From Aristolochia californica (Eukaryota > Streptophyta > Magnoliopsida > Piperales > Aristolochiaceae), in contig JARWKL010000007.1 in NCBI GenBank assembly GCA_029961685.1, positions 7,088,708-7,152,707 on the forward strand: a stretch of DNA of 64,000 nucleotides, in the 5' to 3' direction. Below the pieces are notes generated by a model. It had not been told where the DNA came from, did no database searches, and saw nothing but the letters and a program-made list of their open reading frames with translations. Shown piece after piece: positions 1 through 15,800 of this stretch. Within the stretch, counting starts at the first letter, position 1, and each line of letters starts with the position of its first letter. The position numbers and the translations under genes are program-made.

Positions 1-381
1 TGCAATTAAGGTTCTCCAATAAACTAATTGAATCGGGTTGGATCAGAACCAAATCCTAGTGCAGTTCTTGTGCACAAAATGTGTTTTTTTACGTGAAAAT
101 TCAACTAATCCAACTAGGAAAGTAGTTAACCAACAAAATGGCATTAAACTAGCCTGTCTTATTTAGTCAAAAATATTTAAATTTTAAAAATAAAATTATA
201 AAATTGAGTTGAGTTGATTTTGAACTCATGCCCTCTTGTAGAATTTGTTATAAATTCTTAAAAAAGAATTTTTTCATAGTATTCCCATCAATTGGGTCAA
301 TAAAATTATTTCGAATAATAAAATGACAGTGAGATCATTGTCTCTAAGTGTTACAAGAAAGCATGATTCAACAAACCAAAC

Positions 382-402
382 ACCACCACCACCACCACCA
401 CC
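382..402. repeat. CAC/CCA trinucleotide microsatellite
   Basis: This is a perfect run of CAC units. It creates an apparent polyhistidine reading frame that has no other support as a gene. Confidence 0.85.
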
Positions 403-504
403 ACTTCTCACATAGGTCAAAAACCTGCCTTTATCGCATCACCCAACTTGTATATATGTGGACCCTTACGACTTCCCGACCCATTTTAGTGGTTTCCCCC
501 ACTT

Positions 505-746
505 CAAACCCTAGAAACCCACTGAGTGACTCCTACCTAAAGGCAACCCCCTCCTAGTCACCCTCCCCAACCCCAACACCTCCTTCTAAAACCTCAACCT
601 TCTAACTATTCCACAAACCTCACCTCAAGCTTCAATGGCAGACTAAAACCCTAGAAACCGACTTAGTGACCCCTACCTAAAGGCAGCTCCCCCTGAACCC
701 TCAACCTTCTAATTGTTCCACAAGCCCCATTTCAAGCTTCAATGGC
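505..746. repeat. Imperfect local tandem duplication
   Basis: Two blocks share the order AACCCTAGAAACC, then CCTACCTAAAGGCA, then CTCAACCTTCTAA, then CAAGCTTCAATGGCA. The second copy (about 642-746) is shorter than the first (about 505-640), so an indel followed the duplication. No coding function is visible. Confidence 0.7.
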
Positions 747-2561
747 ACCCCCACCCTCCTCGCTATTATTGAACTTTGGGACCACTCACATTTCATTAAT
801 ATGATGAAATCTATAAAGTTTTTGGCTTATCTTATCCCCTTTTGTGGCCTTTTGTGCAGCCGTCATCCATAACAAATAATTTAATGATTTTTTCTTCTTA
901 TGGTCTACGTGAGAGAACAAAGCTAAAAAAGGTGATGCCATTATCAAAAGTGACCAAACAAATCTAATGTGTCTAGTGATTAAAAAAAACTGGGAATGTT
1001 AGGTGCACGTTGTGGTCACATTTAGTGGGTCATGTCAGCTGCTAGAAATATGTAGTGTGGTTAGTTACCTCATCCAATATTACATTATTTTTCATTATCT
1101 ATTGATTAGTGAGAATCCTATTAAATTAAGTTTTAAGCAATTATGCCCTTAATCGACGAGTTTATTTCATAATATTGAAGTTTTATTTTTTAATTCGATA
1201 ATTTATTGTTTGGTAAAGTAATGTTGCTTAATTATATGTGTTGATTATTTTATTTTAATAAAATAATCATTGATATCTTTTTTCTATAAATTAAATAAAA
1301 ATTTGCTAAATTCAAATTATTAGCAAATATTTTTTAATATACGTAGATTTTCTCTTTCTGTCTCTTTCTGTTTCGAAATATGAATATTATTAACCCTAAT
1401 TTACTAAAAGTTCATAATATATCGTGTTTGAATAACGCCGGTGACCTCACATTATAGTTCATTTTTCTTCTTAAAATATTATATTACCATTTAAAGCACT
1501 TTTAATTCCGTTTTCGATGAAAAAAATATCAAAATTCTAAAAATTAGTAATTAAGCTGACTTCAAGAAATTACATTAAAAAATCTCCGATTATTTTTCAA
1601 CCAAAATCTAAAATTAGCTCTAAAAAAACCCTACATGTGGGACCCACAAAAAAATAAAATTGCATAGAGATTACATTAGCAAAATTACTTTGGAAATTGA
1701 ATTCTCTCCTAAAGTGGTGGAGAAATTGGGTGGGTGTGTAGGAGCCATCAAATTTGGAATCTAGTGGGAAGGGACACTTAATGGACCAAATGATGGGGAA
1801 TATACTCCTGTACCACATTACAAAAGGTTGCAATGTAACTAATCAAGAGTCACGAAATTTCTTAAGTGCTTTGATTTTTTGGTTGAAATAAAGCTTCAAT
1901 TGCAATGATTGTGTGCTGTGTTTTTTTTTTCTCACACGTCGTGACACACGTTTACGTGTAAACGATGAGTCCCTTCCTGGTTTGACTCGCTCGATTTGAC
2001 TCGAAATTCCTTTCAAACTCTCTCTTTGTCTTTAATATTAATGGGTTAATTTATATTTGAGGAAAATTATTTTTTACACTAAGTAAGATTTTTCGTATAT
2101 ATTAATATAAACTGGATAAAATCTCTAATATATTTTAATTAATTTTAAAAATTAATTTTGAAAAGGATATATATAATTTTATTTATCGAATCTTCAAATA
2201 GCCCGCCAACTACGAGGCGAGATGAAAACAACTACCACTCGCACGAATGACCGTTGACCCGGTGGGACTAGCTTACGCCCAATAGGCACCCCGCGCATTT
2301 TAGAACTTGCTTCTGGCAGGAGGCATAACCTAACCATGTTGGACTTTACTGGAATCTGATACATCAGCTGGCGTGTAAAATAACGACAGAATAAACCCAG
2401 GATAATTTATTATAATACCTTAAAAATTATAAAATAATCTCTCATCCTCATCACGACCATAATTCCTTTTTAATCAAAAAGCAAAAAAATCCCTCCAAAA
2501 TTCAAACCCGGCCGTTCTCCGCCGCCGACACGCCGGAATCAGTCGCACTTCTCCCACGAGA

Positions 2562-2720
2562 TGACGTTACTAGCCGGGAAATAGGATAGTGCTTAGGATA
2601 AGGACCTCGGAGTGCGCAGGTTAACGTGACATGGTGCGCATTTTCAAAGGGAGTATTAGTGGAAGCGTGACCGTTGACTGTAGCGCGAGGGATAAATAAA
2701 AGAGAGGGGAAGAAGGAATT
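2562..2720 (+). promoter_or_regulatory. Probable promoter of the TGA gene with a TGACG motif
   Basis: The sequence ATGACGTTAC contains TGACG at 2562-2566, the core bound by TGA-class bZIP proteins. An AT-rich TATA-like stretch (GATAAATAAAAG) lies near 2691. The transcription start is not visible, so these placements are inferred from position only. Confidence 0.35.
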
Positions 2721-3693
2721 TCCTTTACGTTTTTTTTGTTTTTTTTTTGTTTTGGTTGAAGCTCTCTATTTGATAGATTCCTAGTGATGAAAGGAATGGA
2801 AGTTTGGGCTTGTTGGAGATTAGGGTTTGGAGTTGTGGAGAATCCGGAATTGGCTGTCGGTGGATCGTGCAGAGTGTGGTTTTTGTTGGAGTTGAATACG
2901 TTGAGGTTGTCGAGGATAGCCGCGGAAGCTTTGGTTTGAGTTTTTGGTGAGAGTTGTCTGGTTTTATCAGTTCTGTTTTTTTTTTTTTTTTTTTGGTGGA
3001 ACTGGATTGTTTTTGTTGTGTATAGGTTTGTTTCTGTGTATGACAGGTGAAGTTGTGAAGAGGTGTTACTGAAATAATGGAGCTCTGTTTTATTTAGTTT
3101 GAACTGTTGATGGTATTGATGAAGTGGAATTGGTTTTGAGTGAAAGTATTGATTGGATTTTGGTTTAGGAAGGTATTTCATGTTTTGGTTGCCGGTAGCT
3201 CTGGTTCTGCTTTTGAAGAAGTAGCAGAAGCCAGGAAGATGATATTTTATTAGAATTGACTGAAACGGGACTTGACGAGGTTCAATATTGTTGCTGCTCT
3301 GCGATTTCTGCTTCTTGGTCAACTGGCTTTTGTACTTGGCTTTTTGGCCGGGGCTGACGATCGTGCTGTTGTAAAGTGAAGTATATCTTTGTTCATCTGT
3401 CTTAAACCATTTTTACGACTTGAAAGGATTACAAGGGTAATTAGCTTTGGTGTTTGAGGTGGGCCATTTTCTTTGGATCAGAGAGAGGCAATTAGGGCGG
3501 CTTATTGATAACTTGCTATTGCTTTATTATGTTTTGAGTATGGTCTCTGAACCTGATGGAAGCTTGTCATCCATTCTTTAAGTGTTTCGTCTTCTCTGTT
3601 GTATTTTTAGCAGTCACTTTCAAAGAAATAAATGTTATACTGGTATCATGTAAATGGGTTCTTAACATTGTTTTCCTTTGCAGTCCCAAGATT

Positions 3694-6600
3694 ATGAGCA
3701 CTCCATCTACTCAGTTTGCCACACCAAGAAGGATGGTTCTGTATGAGCCAAACCACCAGGTGGGCATGTGGGGAGAGCCCTTCAAAGCAGATAGCAGTCC
3801 CAATACTGGCACATCTTCAGTTGTGGAACCCGATGCAAAGGTTGACAATAGGGTAAGAGTTCTAACTTCAGTTTGCTGCATCAAAGTTGATGATGTACTG
3901 TTCTCATTCTGGTATTTTATAAACTCCTTTTGTAGTCTGAAGCTGCTTCTCAAGGGAATCCAGGACCCTCTAAAAATTATGAGCAGGAAGCAAACATACC
4001 TATTGATAAGGTAGAGTACATTACAGAAGATTTATCAGTTTCTTGTTAAATTAAGTTAAAAGAAGAGAACAGATTTTGGCTGCATTTCTATGGTCTTGTG
4101 GAGGATTTTTCTAGATTGAGGTCTCGAGTTTGAGCTTCACTAGGCCTGTGGGGGCATAAAGCTGTTGTAGTAGATTGACCAAAAAGAAAGGTTGAAAGAA
4201 GAAAGGTCCAACTTATGAGTTATTCCTTTATAATGATTTGTATCAGCTGATGATGCTGTATCATCTCGTGTTTCATTTCGTTTGAAATCTACAATAGCTG
4301 GGTCATCAAACCAGTGGCTTGCTCCTCATGTTTTATTATCAAAATGAATGGTATGAATGACATTTTTTGTTTTACATTGCATCTTGAAGTCTTGTACTAC
4401 ATTTTGTGAAGGAAAGTTGTCCCATTGCTTGGTGGGTTCTTCTGCTTTTGTGTGATTTTCTACTAACAATTCAGTAAAGGAAAGACAAATTGAAGTCCCT
4501 ATTTCAAGTGTTGTCATTTGTAGGACCTAAATTGGATTTTACTGACTATTATTTCGTTGGTCCTCATTATCCTTCTCCCGTGTCAGCAACTTCAATAACT
4601 ACCTGCCTTTTCTTTCTATGTTAGGGGATTCTAGATAGTTATTTCTGGCCAATTGTAATCATTTTAAAATAAATAAATAAATAAATGCATATAGAAATAC
4701 TGACCACAATTTATTGCTTGAGAGAAATATTTACAAAGGGGAATGCACCTTTGAAGTACAATTGAAAAAGAGTTTCCAATATAAAGGGATTGGAGAGAAA
4801 CTCTTTCCTAAGCCAACTTAGTGTGGGGTGAAATATTTGAAGCTGTTATGTCTCATATTCTTTAAAAAAGAAAAAACATTTCATGTATTTCTGAAAAAGC
4901 ACGTCCTTTGATTGATTGTTACAAAGGATTGTCGTCCTTGCAATCAAAAAAGGAATCTTGATGGAAAAACCCTCCTTGATTTTCTTTTTTTGTCTTACCA
5001 TTTTCACTGAAAATTTTAATCATCTTTATTCATCATTGAGCATGCTGAATTCTTGAACAGCTGGCACATGATTTTCTTGCAGCATTTCATGAACTTCTGT
5101 CCCTCTAGGTTTCACTAAATACAGCAATTGCATGACAGGTCTTGAGACGTCTTGCACAAAATAGAGAGGCTGCTCGGAAAAGTCGTATACGCAAAAAGGT
5201 TAGGTGGAAAATACCAACTTAAATGGGCTATACATTTTCCTTAGCAAGTTATACTGATGTAAGGTTAAATCCTCTAGGCTTTCCTATGAATGAGAGAAAT
5301 GCAAGTGCATAGTTATAGTTGTGAAATGTATTGCTTCTTCTTCTTTGTCAAGATCTGTTTCCTAATAATCTTGGGCTTGGCTAAGGAGTAGAATTTCTTT
5401 ATTTTTGGAAAATTCATCAGATTGAAAATGTACTTTTGTCAGGCCTATGTCCAACAACTGGAATCAAGTCGGTTGAAGTTGTCTCAATTAGAGCAGGAGC
5501 TTGAGCGAGCAAGACAGCAGGTTTTAGAAGTTCTGTTCAAACAAATGCATTTCTTTTTTCTTGCTGCCTATTCTGACTAGCAGAAACATTCCTTGATGTA
5601 GGGTGCATACGTTGGTGGAACTTCAGGAGATTCTAGCCACCTTGGTTTACCTGCTACTGTTAACTCTGGTACAACATTCGATGCTCCTGGATCTGTGTTG
5701 GTCTTCCATTTAAAGATTCCGTCTTTGTCTTTTCCTTCTTAGGTCATCTAATCCCATTCCTTGTTCAAACTATTGTAGGTATTGCTGCATTTGAGATGGA
5801 ATATGGACACTGGGTTGACGAACAAAATAGGCAAATATGTGAACTTAGAAATGCTTTGCAAGCCCATGTGAGCGACATAGAGCTTCGCATACTAGTGGAA
5901 AGTGGCATGAGCCACTATGATGATCTTTTCCGTATGAAATCTATTGCCGCAAAGTCTGATGTTTTCTACTTGATGTCTGGGATGTGGAAGACTGCGTCAG
6001 AGCGTTTCTTCCTCTGGATCGGGGGATTTCGCCCTTCTGAGCTACTAAAGGTTGGCCAAGATAGTCTGTTGTTGTTGGTATCCTTTCTAGGCTTTTGATT
6101 TTCTTATTGTTTACTTTTTTCATGTTTGTGTTTGTGTGTGTGTGTGTGTGCTCTCTCTCTATATATTCTGTAGGCTACTCTGTTTTAATTATGATCCGTA
6201 TCTGTACTACCTGCAGGTTATCACTCCAAAGCTTGATCCCTTGACAGAACAACAACTTGTATCAGTTTATAACCTGCAACAATCATCTCAGCAAGCCGAG
6301 GATGCACTTTCACAAGGGTTGGATAAGCTACAGCAGACTTTGGCTGAGACTTTGGCCTCTGATCCATTAGGGTCATCAGGTGTAGCTAATTATATGGGGC
6401 AGATGGCTACTGCCATGGGGAAGTTGGAGGCTCTTGTAAGCTTTGTGAATCAGGTAAACATTATGGCAGCTTTACTCACTTGTACCAGTTCAGCATGTTG
6501 ATGACACAGACCTTTTATCTGAAATGACCAAGCTGAGTTTATTCTACGCTCCTAACATCTTATCAATTCAGCAGCCCTGGCCATCGTTATGTGGCTCATC

Positions 6601-7331
6601 TTCCTGTCATTTTTGTTTATCATTTGGGATCAGTAACCTGTATTTATTTTGAACCATGTTAGGAATGGGACCAGGTCTGGTTTCCCATTTGCCCAATCCT
6701 AAATGGAAACCTTTAAATTTCCAGAATGCCATCACTTATTCGATTTTTTTTATGTAAGTACTCATTTTTTTGAACATCTATGATTACCTCAAAAATAGGA
6801 GGCAACATAGTGACAAGACTCCACTATAAACCTGTCCCTGCCCTGAGCTATGTTTTTGCCTCTAAACTTCACCCAGTTCCGCAAGGTGAATGGAGATATC
6901 CATCCCTCTATGGGAAGTGGTTTGGGTTGGGCAGGTTCCCTGTTTAACCTACCCCTGTTCTATCCTTAGGTGCAATGTGTTGCATACTTGTTAATCTACA
7001 GTAATACATTTGTTAACAAAGTGAAACTAGTTTTTTTTTTTTTGTTTTTCATAAACATGTTGTGAGTTACATCCTTCTGAACTTTGTCATTTGGACAAAC
7101 ATAGATTCAAAATGTGATTTCTGATATCAGAAACTAGTCTTTTGGTAAGACTTTATGATTTTAGGAACTCTTCAACAGGCTGATCATCTCCGGCAGCAGT
7201 CTCTGCAACAGATGTATCGGATTCTAACAACCCGTCAAGTAGCACGAGGCTTGCTAGCTCTGGGTGATTATTTCCAACGTCTTCGTGCCCTGAGCTCCCT
7301 TTGGGCTGCCCGGCCTCGTGAGCAAGCATAA
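3694..7331 (+). CDS. TGA-class bZIP transcription factor (clade III TGA3/TGA7-like), 8 coding exons
   Basis: This is a DNA-binding regulator of the TGA family, which binds TGACG motifs and works with NPR1-type co-regulators in defence and stress responses. Coding exons are 3694-3852, 3936-4010, 5139-5198, 5443-5520, 5602-5668, 5779-6050, 6217-6453 and 7179-7331. They join in frame to give 366 residues, the usual family length. The basic region at residues 79-98 reads AQNREAARKSRIRKK and is followed by a leucine zipper (AYVQQLESSRLKLSQLEQEL). The DOG1/TGA domain follows, with YGHWVDEQNRQICELR, GMWKTASERFFLWIGGFRPSELLK, and a C-terminus ending in RALSSLWAARPREQA. The stretch NLQQSSQQAEDALSQ lacks the two cysteines that clade I (TGA1/TGA4) carries there, and the N-terminus resembles TGA7. 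The start codon follows a 3' splice site at 3683, so the 5' UTR is split by an intron. Clade assignment is from memory. Confidence 0.93.
4671..4686. repeat. AAAT tetranucleotide microsatellite in a TGA intron
   Basis: A short run of AAAT units lies in the long second intron of the TGA gene. It is ordinary intronic low-complexity sequence. Confidence 0.7.
6123..6168. repeat. Compound GT/CT/AT microsatellite in a TGA intron
   Basis: A GT run passes directly into CT and then AT dinucleotides, inside the intron between coding exons 6 and 7 of the TGA gene. It is a likely length-polymorphic marker with no coding role. Confidence 0.8.
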
Positions 7332-8180
7332 TTGTGAAACCAAAGCAAGCAGTAAAACTTATGTTTCCACAATTATGTCATGAACTAGTATCTCCTAGCG
7401 CAGTTAAGGTAATGTTCATCTGTATCAATCAATGTTTTGTACTTTTGGCTCTAAATTTTTTGAAGCAGTCGCCTGCTTTCTTGATTTGAAAGAAAAATGT
7501 AAATATTTCCTGTTAGGTAGCCCAATATTCCACAGGTAAAAGAAGCCTAGTCTAGGCCTATAGGATATGTGATATGTTGTAAATAAGGCTTGTGTATCGG
7601 ACCCTAAATGATACTATTCTGAAAAGGAAAAGTGGGTTTTATTTATTGGTGACTGAGAGTCTAGATGTGAAAAATGAGGCTTGAGGATGAGGATTCAGGT
7701 TTTCTGCCGTAGCATCCACAAGAGCTGCTAGCCGGCTGAAGTCTCTGCCATAGTCATATTACGAAATTGATTCTTGAGGACGGGAAACATCTACTATTTT
7801 CTGAATGCAGATTGCAGCTACAGCATCATTTGCAGTCTCTAAAACCATGCAAGTGCCACTTGCGAACCTATCAGAAGAACCTAAAAAAAGTAAAGAAGGG
7901 GAAGCCTCCTCTCTTCACACTCTCTTCCTGTCCGCCTTTCTGCTGCCTCCTCCTCTCCTCTTCCCTGTACAAGTGGCAGCAAGGAGGAGGGATCTGACAA
8001 CACTGATAGAAGGTGATTGTAACAGAGGAGTCGACATGCCAAAAAAAAAAAAAAAAAAACCCATCCAAGCAAGCATAAATAATGTAATCAGTTAACGATC
8101 TTCAAAATTTTAACGATCACAATCCACATTGATAAACAAACAAAACTTACGGGCGTCTGGAAGTAATAAAACGACGAGGG
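7332..8180. other. TGA 3' UTR and intergenic DNA
   Basis: The first few hundred bases after the TGA stop codon are probably its 3' UTR. The rest has no recognisable gene. It includes a CT-rich patch near 7905-7960 and a run of about 19 A residues near 8041-8059. Short reading frames here have no family resemblance. Confidence 0.5.
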
Positions 8181-8420
8181 ACCGAGAAACCTCTTCCGTT
8201 TCTGAAAAACCTCATCTCCCGAAGGCCCACTATAGGGTTTCGGCTGGTAGTCGAAATCCGGGAGCTTTGGCGCCGAAACGAAGGAAAACCGGCAACCGGC
8301 TAGCTGCAGGAGCCTCTCCTTCGATCTCCAGTATCCGACGAAGAGATTCCCTCGCAGAGGCGGATTTTCGGCTAAAACAAAGATGAAAAGCTTCCTTTTC
8401 TCCTCTTTACAACGGCGCCG
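8180..8420. other. GC-rich island of unknown role
   Basis: This stretch is clearly richer in C and G than its AT-rich surroundings and contains several CGG/CCG motifs. Read on the minus strand it resembles a plant 5' UTR or first exon, with CCGGTTGCCGG and AAACCCTATAGTGGGCC. I cannot extend it into a convincing gene. It could be a non-coding transcript, a remnant exon, or part of an upstream promoter. Confidence 0.3.
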
Positions 8421-8730
8421 GAGGAGTTGCTACAATATTTGGCGGGATTTTTTGAATATTTTAAAAAATAAAAAATACTTATTTACATGAGTAACCAAAA
8501 AGAGGTTTTTGAAAGTTAACAAATTATTATTATTTTAAATAATTTATTAAATAAAATACGAATTCAATTAAAAATCTTGATTGATCATCTGCTTATGTGT
8601 AATGGACACATCAGCAGTCGTTGCCACTTCAGCAAAAAACTCTTGGGCACGTAGAACCTGGTCCGAAAGGGCCTAGGTCCGAGTCGACTCATCTACTCGA
8701 GTGTAACCTGCTTTGTACAAAGCAAAGCTC

Positions 8731-8852
8731 GGCCCAAATCCTTATACAGATATCGACTGACAACTGCCTGGGCCAGAGGCCCGGACCTATTAAAGAAAAC
8801 CAAACTGAAGCGGCCCATTCTCTTCCCTTCTAGGGTTTGGTTGCCTATAAAT
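8731..8852 (+). promoter_or_regulatory. RPS9 promoter: site II elements, telo-box and TATA box
   Basis: Site II cores (TGGGCC or its complement) occur at 8731-8736, 8769-8774 and 8812-8817. A reversed telo-box (TAGGGTTT) lies at 8831-8838 and a TATA box (CTATAAAT) at about 8845-8852, roughly 100 bases before the start codon. Site II plus telo-box is the established promoter signature of plant ribosomal-protein genes and ties their expression to growth and cell division. Confidence 0.8.
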
Positions 8853-8946
8853 TACTTATTTTGAAGATCCTCGTCTGCTCTCCGCTCAAACTCTCGTGTA
8901 GGGTTCCCGGAGTGGCGAAGGAAGAAGACTTGCGACTAAGTAGAAG

Positions 8947-11765
<2,819 letters not shown>

Positions 11766-12700
11766 GCTGATGCTGCCTGACATGGGTTTTTTACGTAAAG
11801 TGGCTAGGTTAAATTTGTGTTTTTTCCCTTATCCTTTCATCAACCTTTTGGTGAGGGATTTTTGCCATTTGTTTTTAATTATATGTTAGCTAGATGTCTT
11901 TTATAAGATAATATTTTGTTTCATGGATATGTTCATGTTGAATGATTTCTATTGCTTCTCGTCAATCTTGAAAGTGGTCAGCCTAGGCTGCTTATGACTA
12001 GTACTCACTGTTTAAGTGGTTTTTGTTACATAAATTTTTGTACTGTTGCGTGGTCTAAGAACCTGTTTAACTCGACTTATGTCAAAACCGTCCCGCATCT
12101 CTTTGGCTTGAACCTGGTCCAAAGGCGAAGTTAACTTAGCTCGTCGAGTGCGTCCTTTATTAAACGGGTTGATGGAAATTTAACTCAAAACCGTAAATTA
12201 AGAAATTCAAACTAAAAAACCAAAAATATATAAATTAAAAAATTAAAAGTGCAAAATTTTAGAAAAAAAAATTATGGGTCAATAAGCTATTTTATGTAGT
12301 AACAAAAACAAATAAAAATGGGGAATAATCCAATTTAATATAAATATTTGGAGAAATCAAAATTTTAATAACTAATCACGGAAATGATCCCTTTCAAAAC
12401 AAAGGTTACGATTTAATACGCGGTTGCGGGAACCGCAGCGTCATTGAACGCACGCGTCGCGCATCCTGGACGCGAGGCCCTCCTGTAAAAGGCCGTTACA
12501 ACTCTGACAGTCTTTCCCTCCTTCCTGACTTCTTTGAATTTGTTCGTGAGATCCGGTCTCCTCCCGCGAACTCTTGCCGTCAAAATTCCCATAGAAAGAT
12601 GCGGAAATCTGTCCACTAGAGTTCTTGCATCTTCTTTGTTGGATTTTGACTACAGTTGCTCCGACGTTTTTGATTCAGCGCTCGGACGCCGTTCTTCGTA
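11766..12700. other. RPS9 3' UTR and RPS9-RAE1 intergenic region
   Basis: The first 150-200 bases are probably RPS9 3' UTR. The remainder is AT-rich up to about 12400. It then becomes more GC-rich (12410-12700) towards the RAE1 promoter and 5' UTR. A probable 5' UTR donor (TTC then GTAAGTTCG) lies near 12698 and a matching acceptor (GAGGCAG) near 12820. No further gene is seen. Confidence 0.55.
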
Positions 12701-12836
12701 AGTTCGCCTTGTTTTCTTTGATAGAAATAAGAGCTTCTAATGCGTTTCAATGTACGTTTACATGTTCTTTTCCGGATTTTGATTAATAACTCTTTCCTTT
12801 TCGCGTTTCTTGCGAGGCAGATAGTCGAGAATAGAG

Positions 12837-15800
12837 ATGGCTAATTGTTCCAGAGTCAAGAGGATTAAGAGCATGGGTTCAAATCCGAATAATTCTTTCG
12901 AGGTTATCTTTAATATTTCAACCATTTCTTTATTTTCCGATCGCCTGGAAGGGACGCAAGAAACATCTTGTTGTTTCTTCAACAATTTCTGATTTCTAGT
13001 GAACCTCTCCGTAGGATTCGAACCCAGATGAAGTTCTGACCATCTATCAGAGAAAAAAGAACGAATGAATCTTGTAGGATTTCCAATAAATTCTTCAATT
13101 TCTTCCGGAATTGCACATTCTCTCCCCCGTTCTTGAACGTGGGAGCTGACCGCGACACTTGTTCTACCTCGCCGTATTTCCTACATCGTTTAGTTGTGGC
13201 AACTTTCTATTAAGTTGAGAATCTACTGGTAGATTCACGTCTGAGAACGATATCAAGATTGCGTTAAAAGATTTACCGGTGATTATTATATGTTCTTATG
13301 GTGCATTTTTTCATCAATGTAACTCACATGCTCAATGTACTGCCTGCTCCTCTTGCAAAAGTATATTGCCCTGTTTTCTTGTCTTGTCATGTCAGTGCCG
13401 GAACTTGTAGTCTTTATTAATTAGTTTGTTTCTGTAGAGGCCTTTCTTTTTGGTATATTCTGTGCTTGTCCCGTTTGATTATATCATCTTTCTGTAATTA
13501 TATTCTCTTTCGTCTTGGATAAACTAAAAATGGAAATATTTACTTCGTGATAGGGGATCTCTAACCTGCTAAACGTTGATTTTTATCTTTTTTTCCAGGT
13601 TGTTAATCCCCCGGCCGATTCTGTTTCTAGCCTCAGCTTCAGCTCTAAGGGGAACTATCTTGTTGCCACTTCTTGGGATAATCAGGTATTTTTCTCCTTT
13701 TGGGCCTAACAGTTGGTGTTGCCACTTTTTCATCAAGCAGAAGTGAAACCTTCTTCAAGATTAGTAGTTTGTTTAAGCATTTGATTTCATTAAATTTCCC
13801 AATAGCTAAGAATATTATCCTTTGATTGATCATGATAAACGATAGGTGAAATGTTGGGAGGTACTCCAAAGTGGGGAAAATGTCGAAAAGGCATCTATCT
13901 CTCATGATCAGCCGGTATGTGCAAATTTTACTTATCTTTCTTGATACTGTTTAGCAAAATAGTGCTTTGCTGGTAACAGTGCTTTATTTTCTCCTTCATA
14001 GCTTAGTTCCAACTATGTTGAGTCAACTACATGAATCCTCCTTCACTTTGCCCTTCATTGCTGGCCATCCTTCAAGTGTTTCCCCACCATTACCATCCAT
14101 TTCACTTTCGGGCTTCCTCAGTTTCTTATGGGTAACTTTGTTTTATCACACTTATTTATTCTACTTGTAAGGTCCTATTTTCTTCTTCTTCATCGCGTGC
14201 TTCCAACTATGTTGAGTCAACTACTTGAATCCTTCTCCACTCTTCCCTTCATTGCAGCCATACTTCGAGTATTTCCTCATCATTACCATCCATTTCGGTT
14301 TCAGCTTTTTCTTCTGTTTCTAGTGCGTAAGTTTTCTTTACGTTTTCTATTCTACATTTAAGGTCCTATGCTCGACTTGGAAGGACGATGGAGCAACTGT
14401 ATTTTCAGGAGGCTGTGATAAGCAAGTGAAAATGTGGTCATTGATGTCAGGTGACCAAACTGTGACCGTGGGCATGCATGATGCACCCATCAAAGAAGTT
14501 GCATGGATTCCTGAACTGAATGTACTTGTATCAGGCAGCTGGGACAAGATGTTGAGGTACTACACGTGACCCTAAGTTACTTTTCTTTTTTATTTTACGG
14601 CTCTCTTAACACTAAGAAGAAGCCTTATCTTCACCAAAATAGAAGGTTTAAAATTTCAGGCTGGATCTTTAAACTCTCTATATATATTTTGTAATTTTAA
14701 TGAATAATATATTATTTGGGCCTTTGGCTCAATGATCTTGTTTTGGTGAGTCTGTCTACTCAACATTTAAAAAAAAAATCCTCTATTGGAAAAAGAAAAG
14801 GTTCGAACTGTCTCTGCTCAGAATCAGCTTTTGTCTGCCCCATGTCTGTTATGGCTTCTCTGCTTTACTTATGAGTAAGAAGACTAGAGATAGTTAGGTA
14901 TATTTCTGGACATGTCAAGAATCAAATTGCATTGTCGAAAATTGGCTGTCTTATACATTCCTGTGGATTAAACAGGGGAGTCATAGCTCAAATGAGCAGG
15001 AAATATCATGTTGTCAACTGTCTCTCTTAGCTTTTTCCGCTCTAGTTGCTTGCTGTCTAAATTTATTTGCGTTTCCTCAGATATGTAGGTAATTTCGTTA
15101 TGTGAGGCTGTCTGAAGGATTTTTCTCTTTCATTGCTATTGAACCCATCAACATGTACATAAACATGCATCACAGGCATGGGTCACATTTCCCTGCTACT
15201 GCTACCATGTAGCTGGACATTGGAGATTGGGGTTATGATAATTTCTCCTGCTTTATTTGTACAGGATGCGTCGTTAAGTGGTTTATGTATTAGAATATGT
15301 TGCCAGAGTTTCAACTTTGTTAATAACTACCTTTTGATGTTTTGGTCTATGTTTTTGTTACTTATTCAGATATTGGGACACAAGACAGTCAAATCCTGTG
15401 CACACACAACAGCTTCCTGACCGCTGTTATGCATTAGATATTCAGCATCCTCTTATGGTTGTCGGAACTGCAAATCAGAACCTCATAGTTTACAATTTGC
15501 AACACCCTCAGGTAATTGGTTTAATATACTTCCGGTTGGCTAATATGTCATGGGTATTGTATGATTTCTTTTTTGTTTTTTTGCTGGGGAGGAGGGAGTG
15601 ATACCTCCATAACTAGTATGTGATGATAGATAATTCTTTAGGAGACTGGGTTCTTTCCCTGCTATTTTATTTTCCTTGTATTGAGTACCAAGATACATGC
15701 ACTTTCTAGTTCAGTTGAACAGCTGATACTAATATTAACTTTATGTTACTTTAATTTTGTATAATTCTAAAGAGTCTGATTTGAGCTTGAACATGCAGAA

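Larger units (their letters stand above)
1..2690. other. AT-rich intergenic region upstream of the TGA factor gene
   Basis: I see no convincing gene in this stretch. It holds a short CAC trinucleotide microsatellite near 382-402 and an imperfect local duplication near 505-745. In the duplication, sequence starting AACCCTAGAAACC is followed by CCTACCTAAAGGCA and later by CAAGCTTCAATGGCA, twice. The last few hundred bases (about 2200-2690) are richer in GC and probably form the promoter of the next gene. Confidence 0.6.

Noticed and set aside
348..557. Reading frame with eight consecutive His residues
   Set aside because: It is produced by a CAC microsatellite in intergenic DNA and has no homology or splice context.
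2621..3322. 233-residue minus-strand frame opposite the TGA leader
   Set aside because: It is low-complexity (Asn, Gln, Thr, Lys) and antisense to the presumed 5' UTR of the TGA gene. It contains no recognisable domain.
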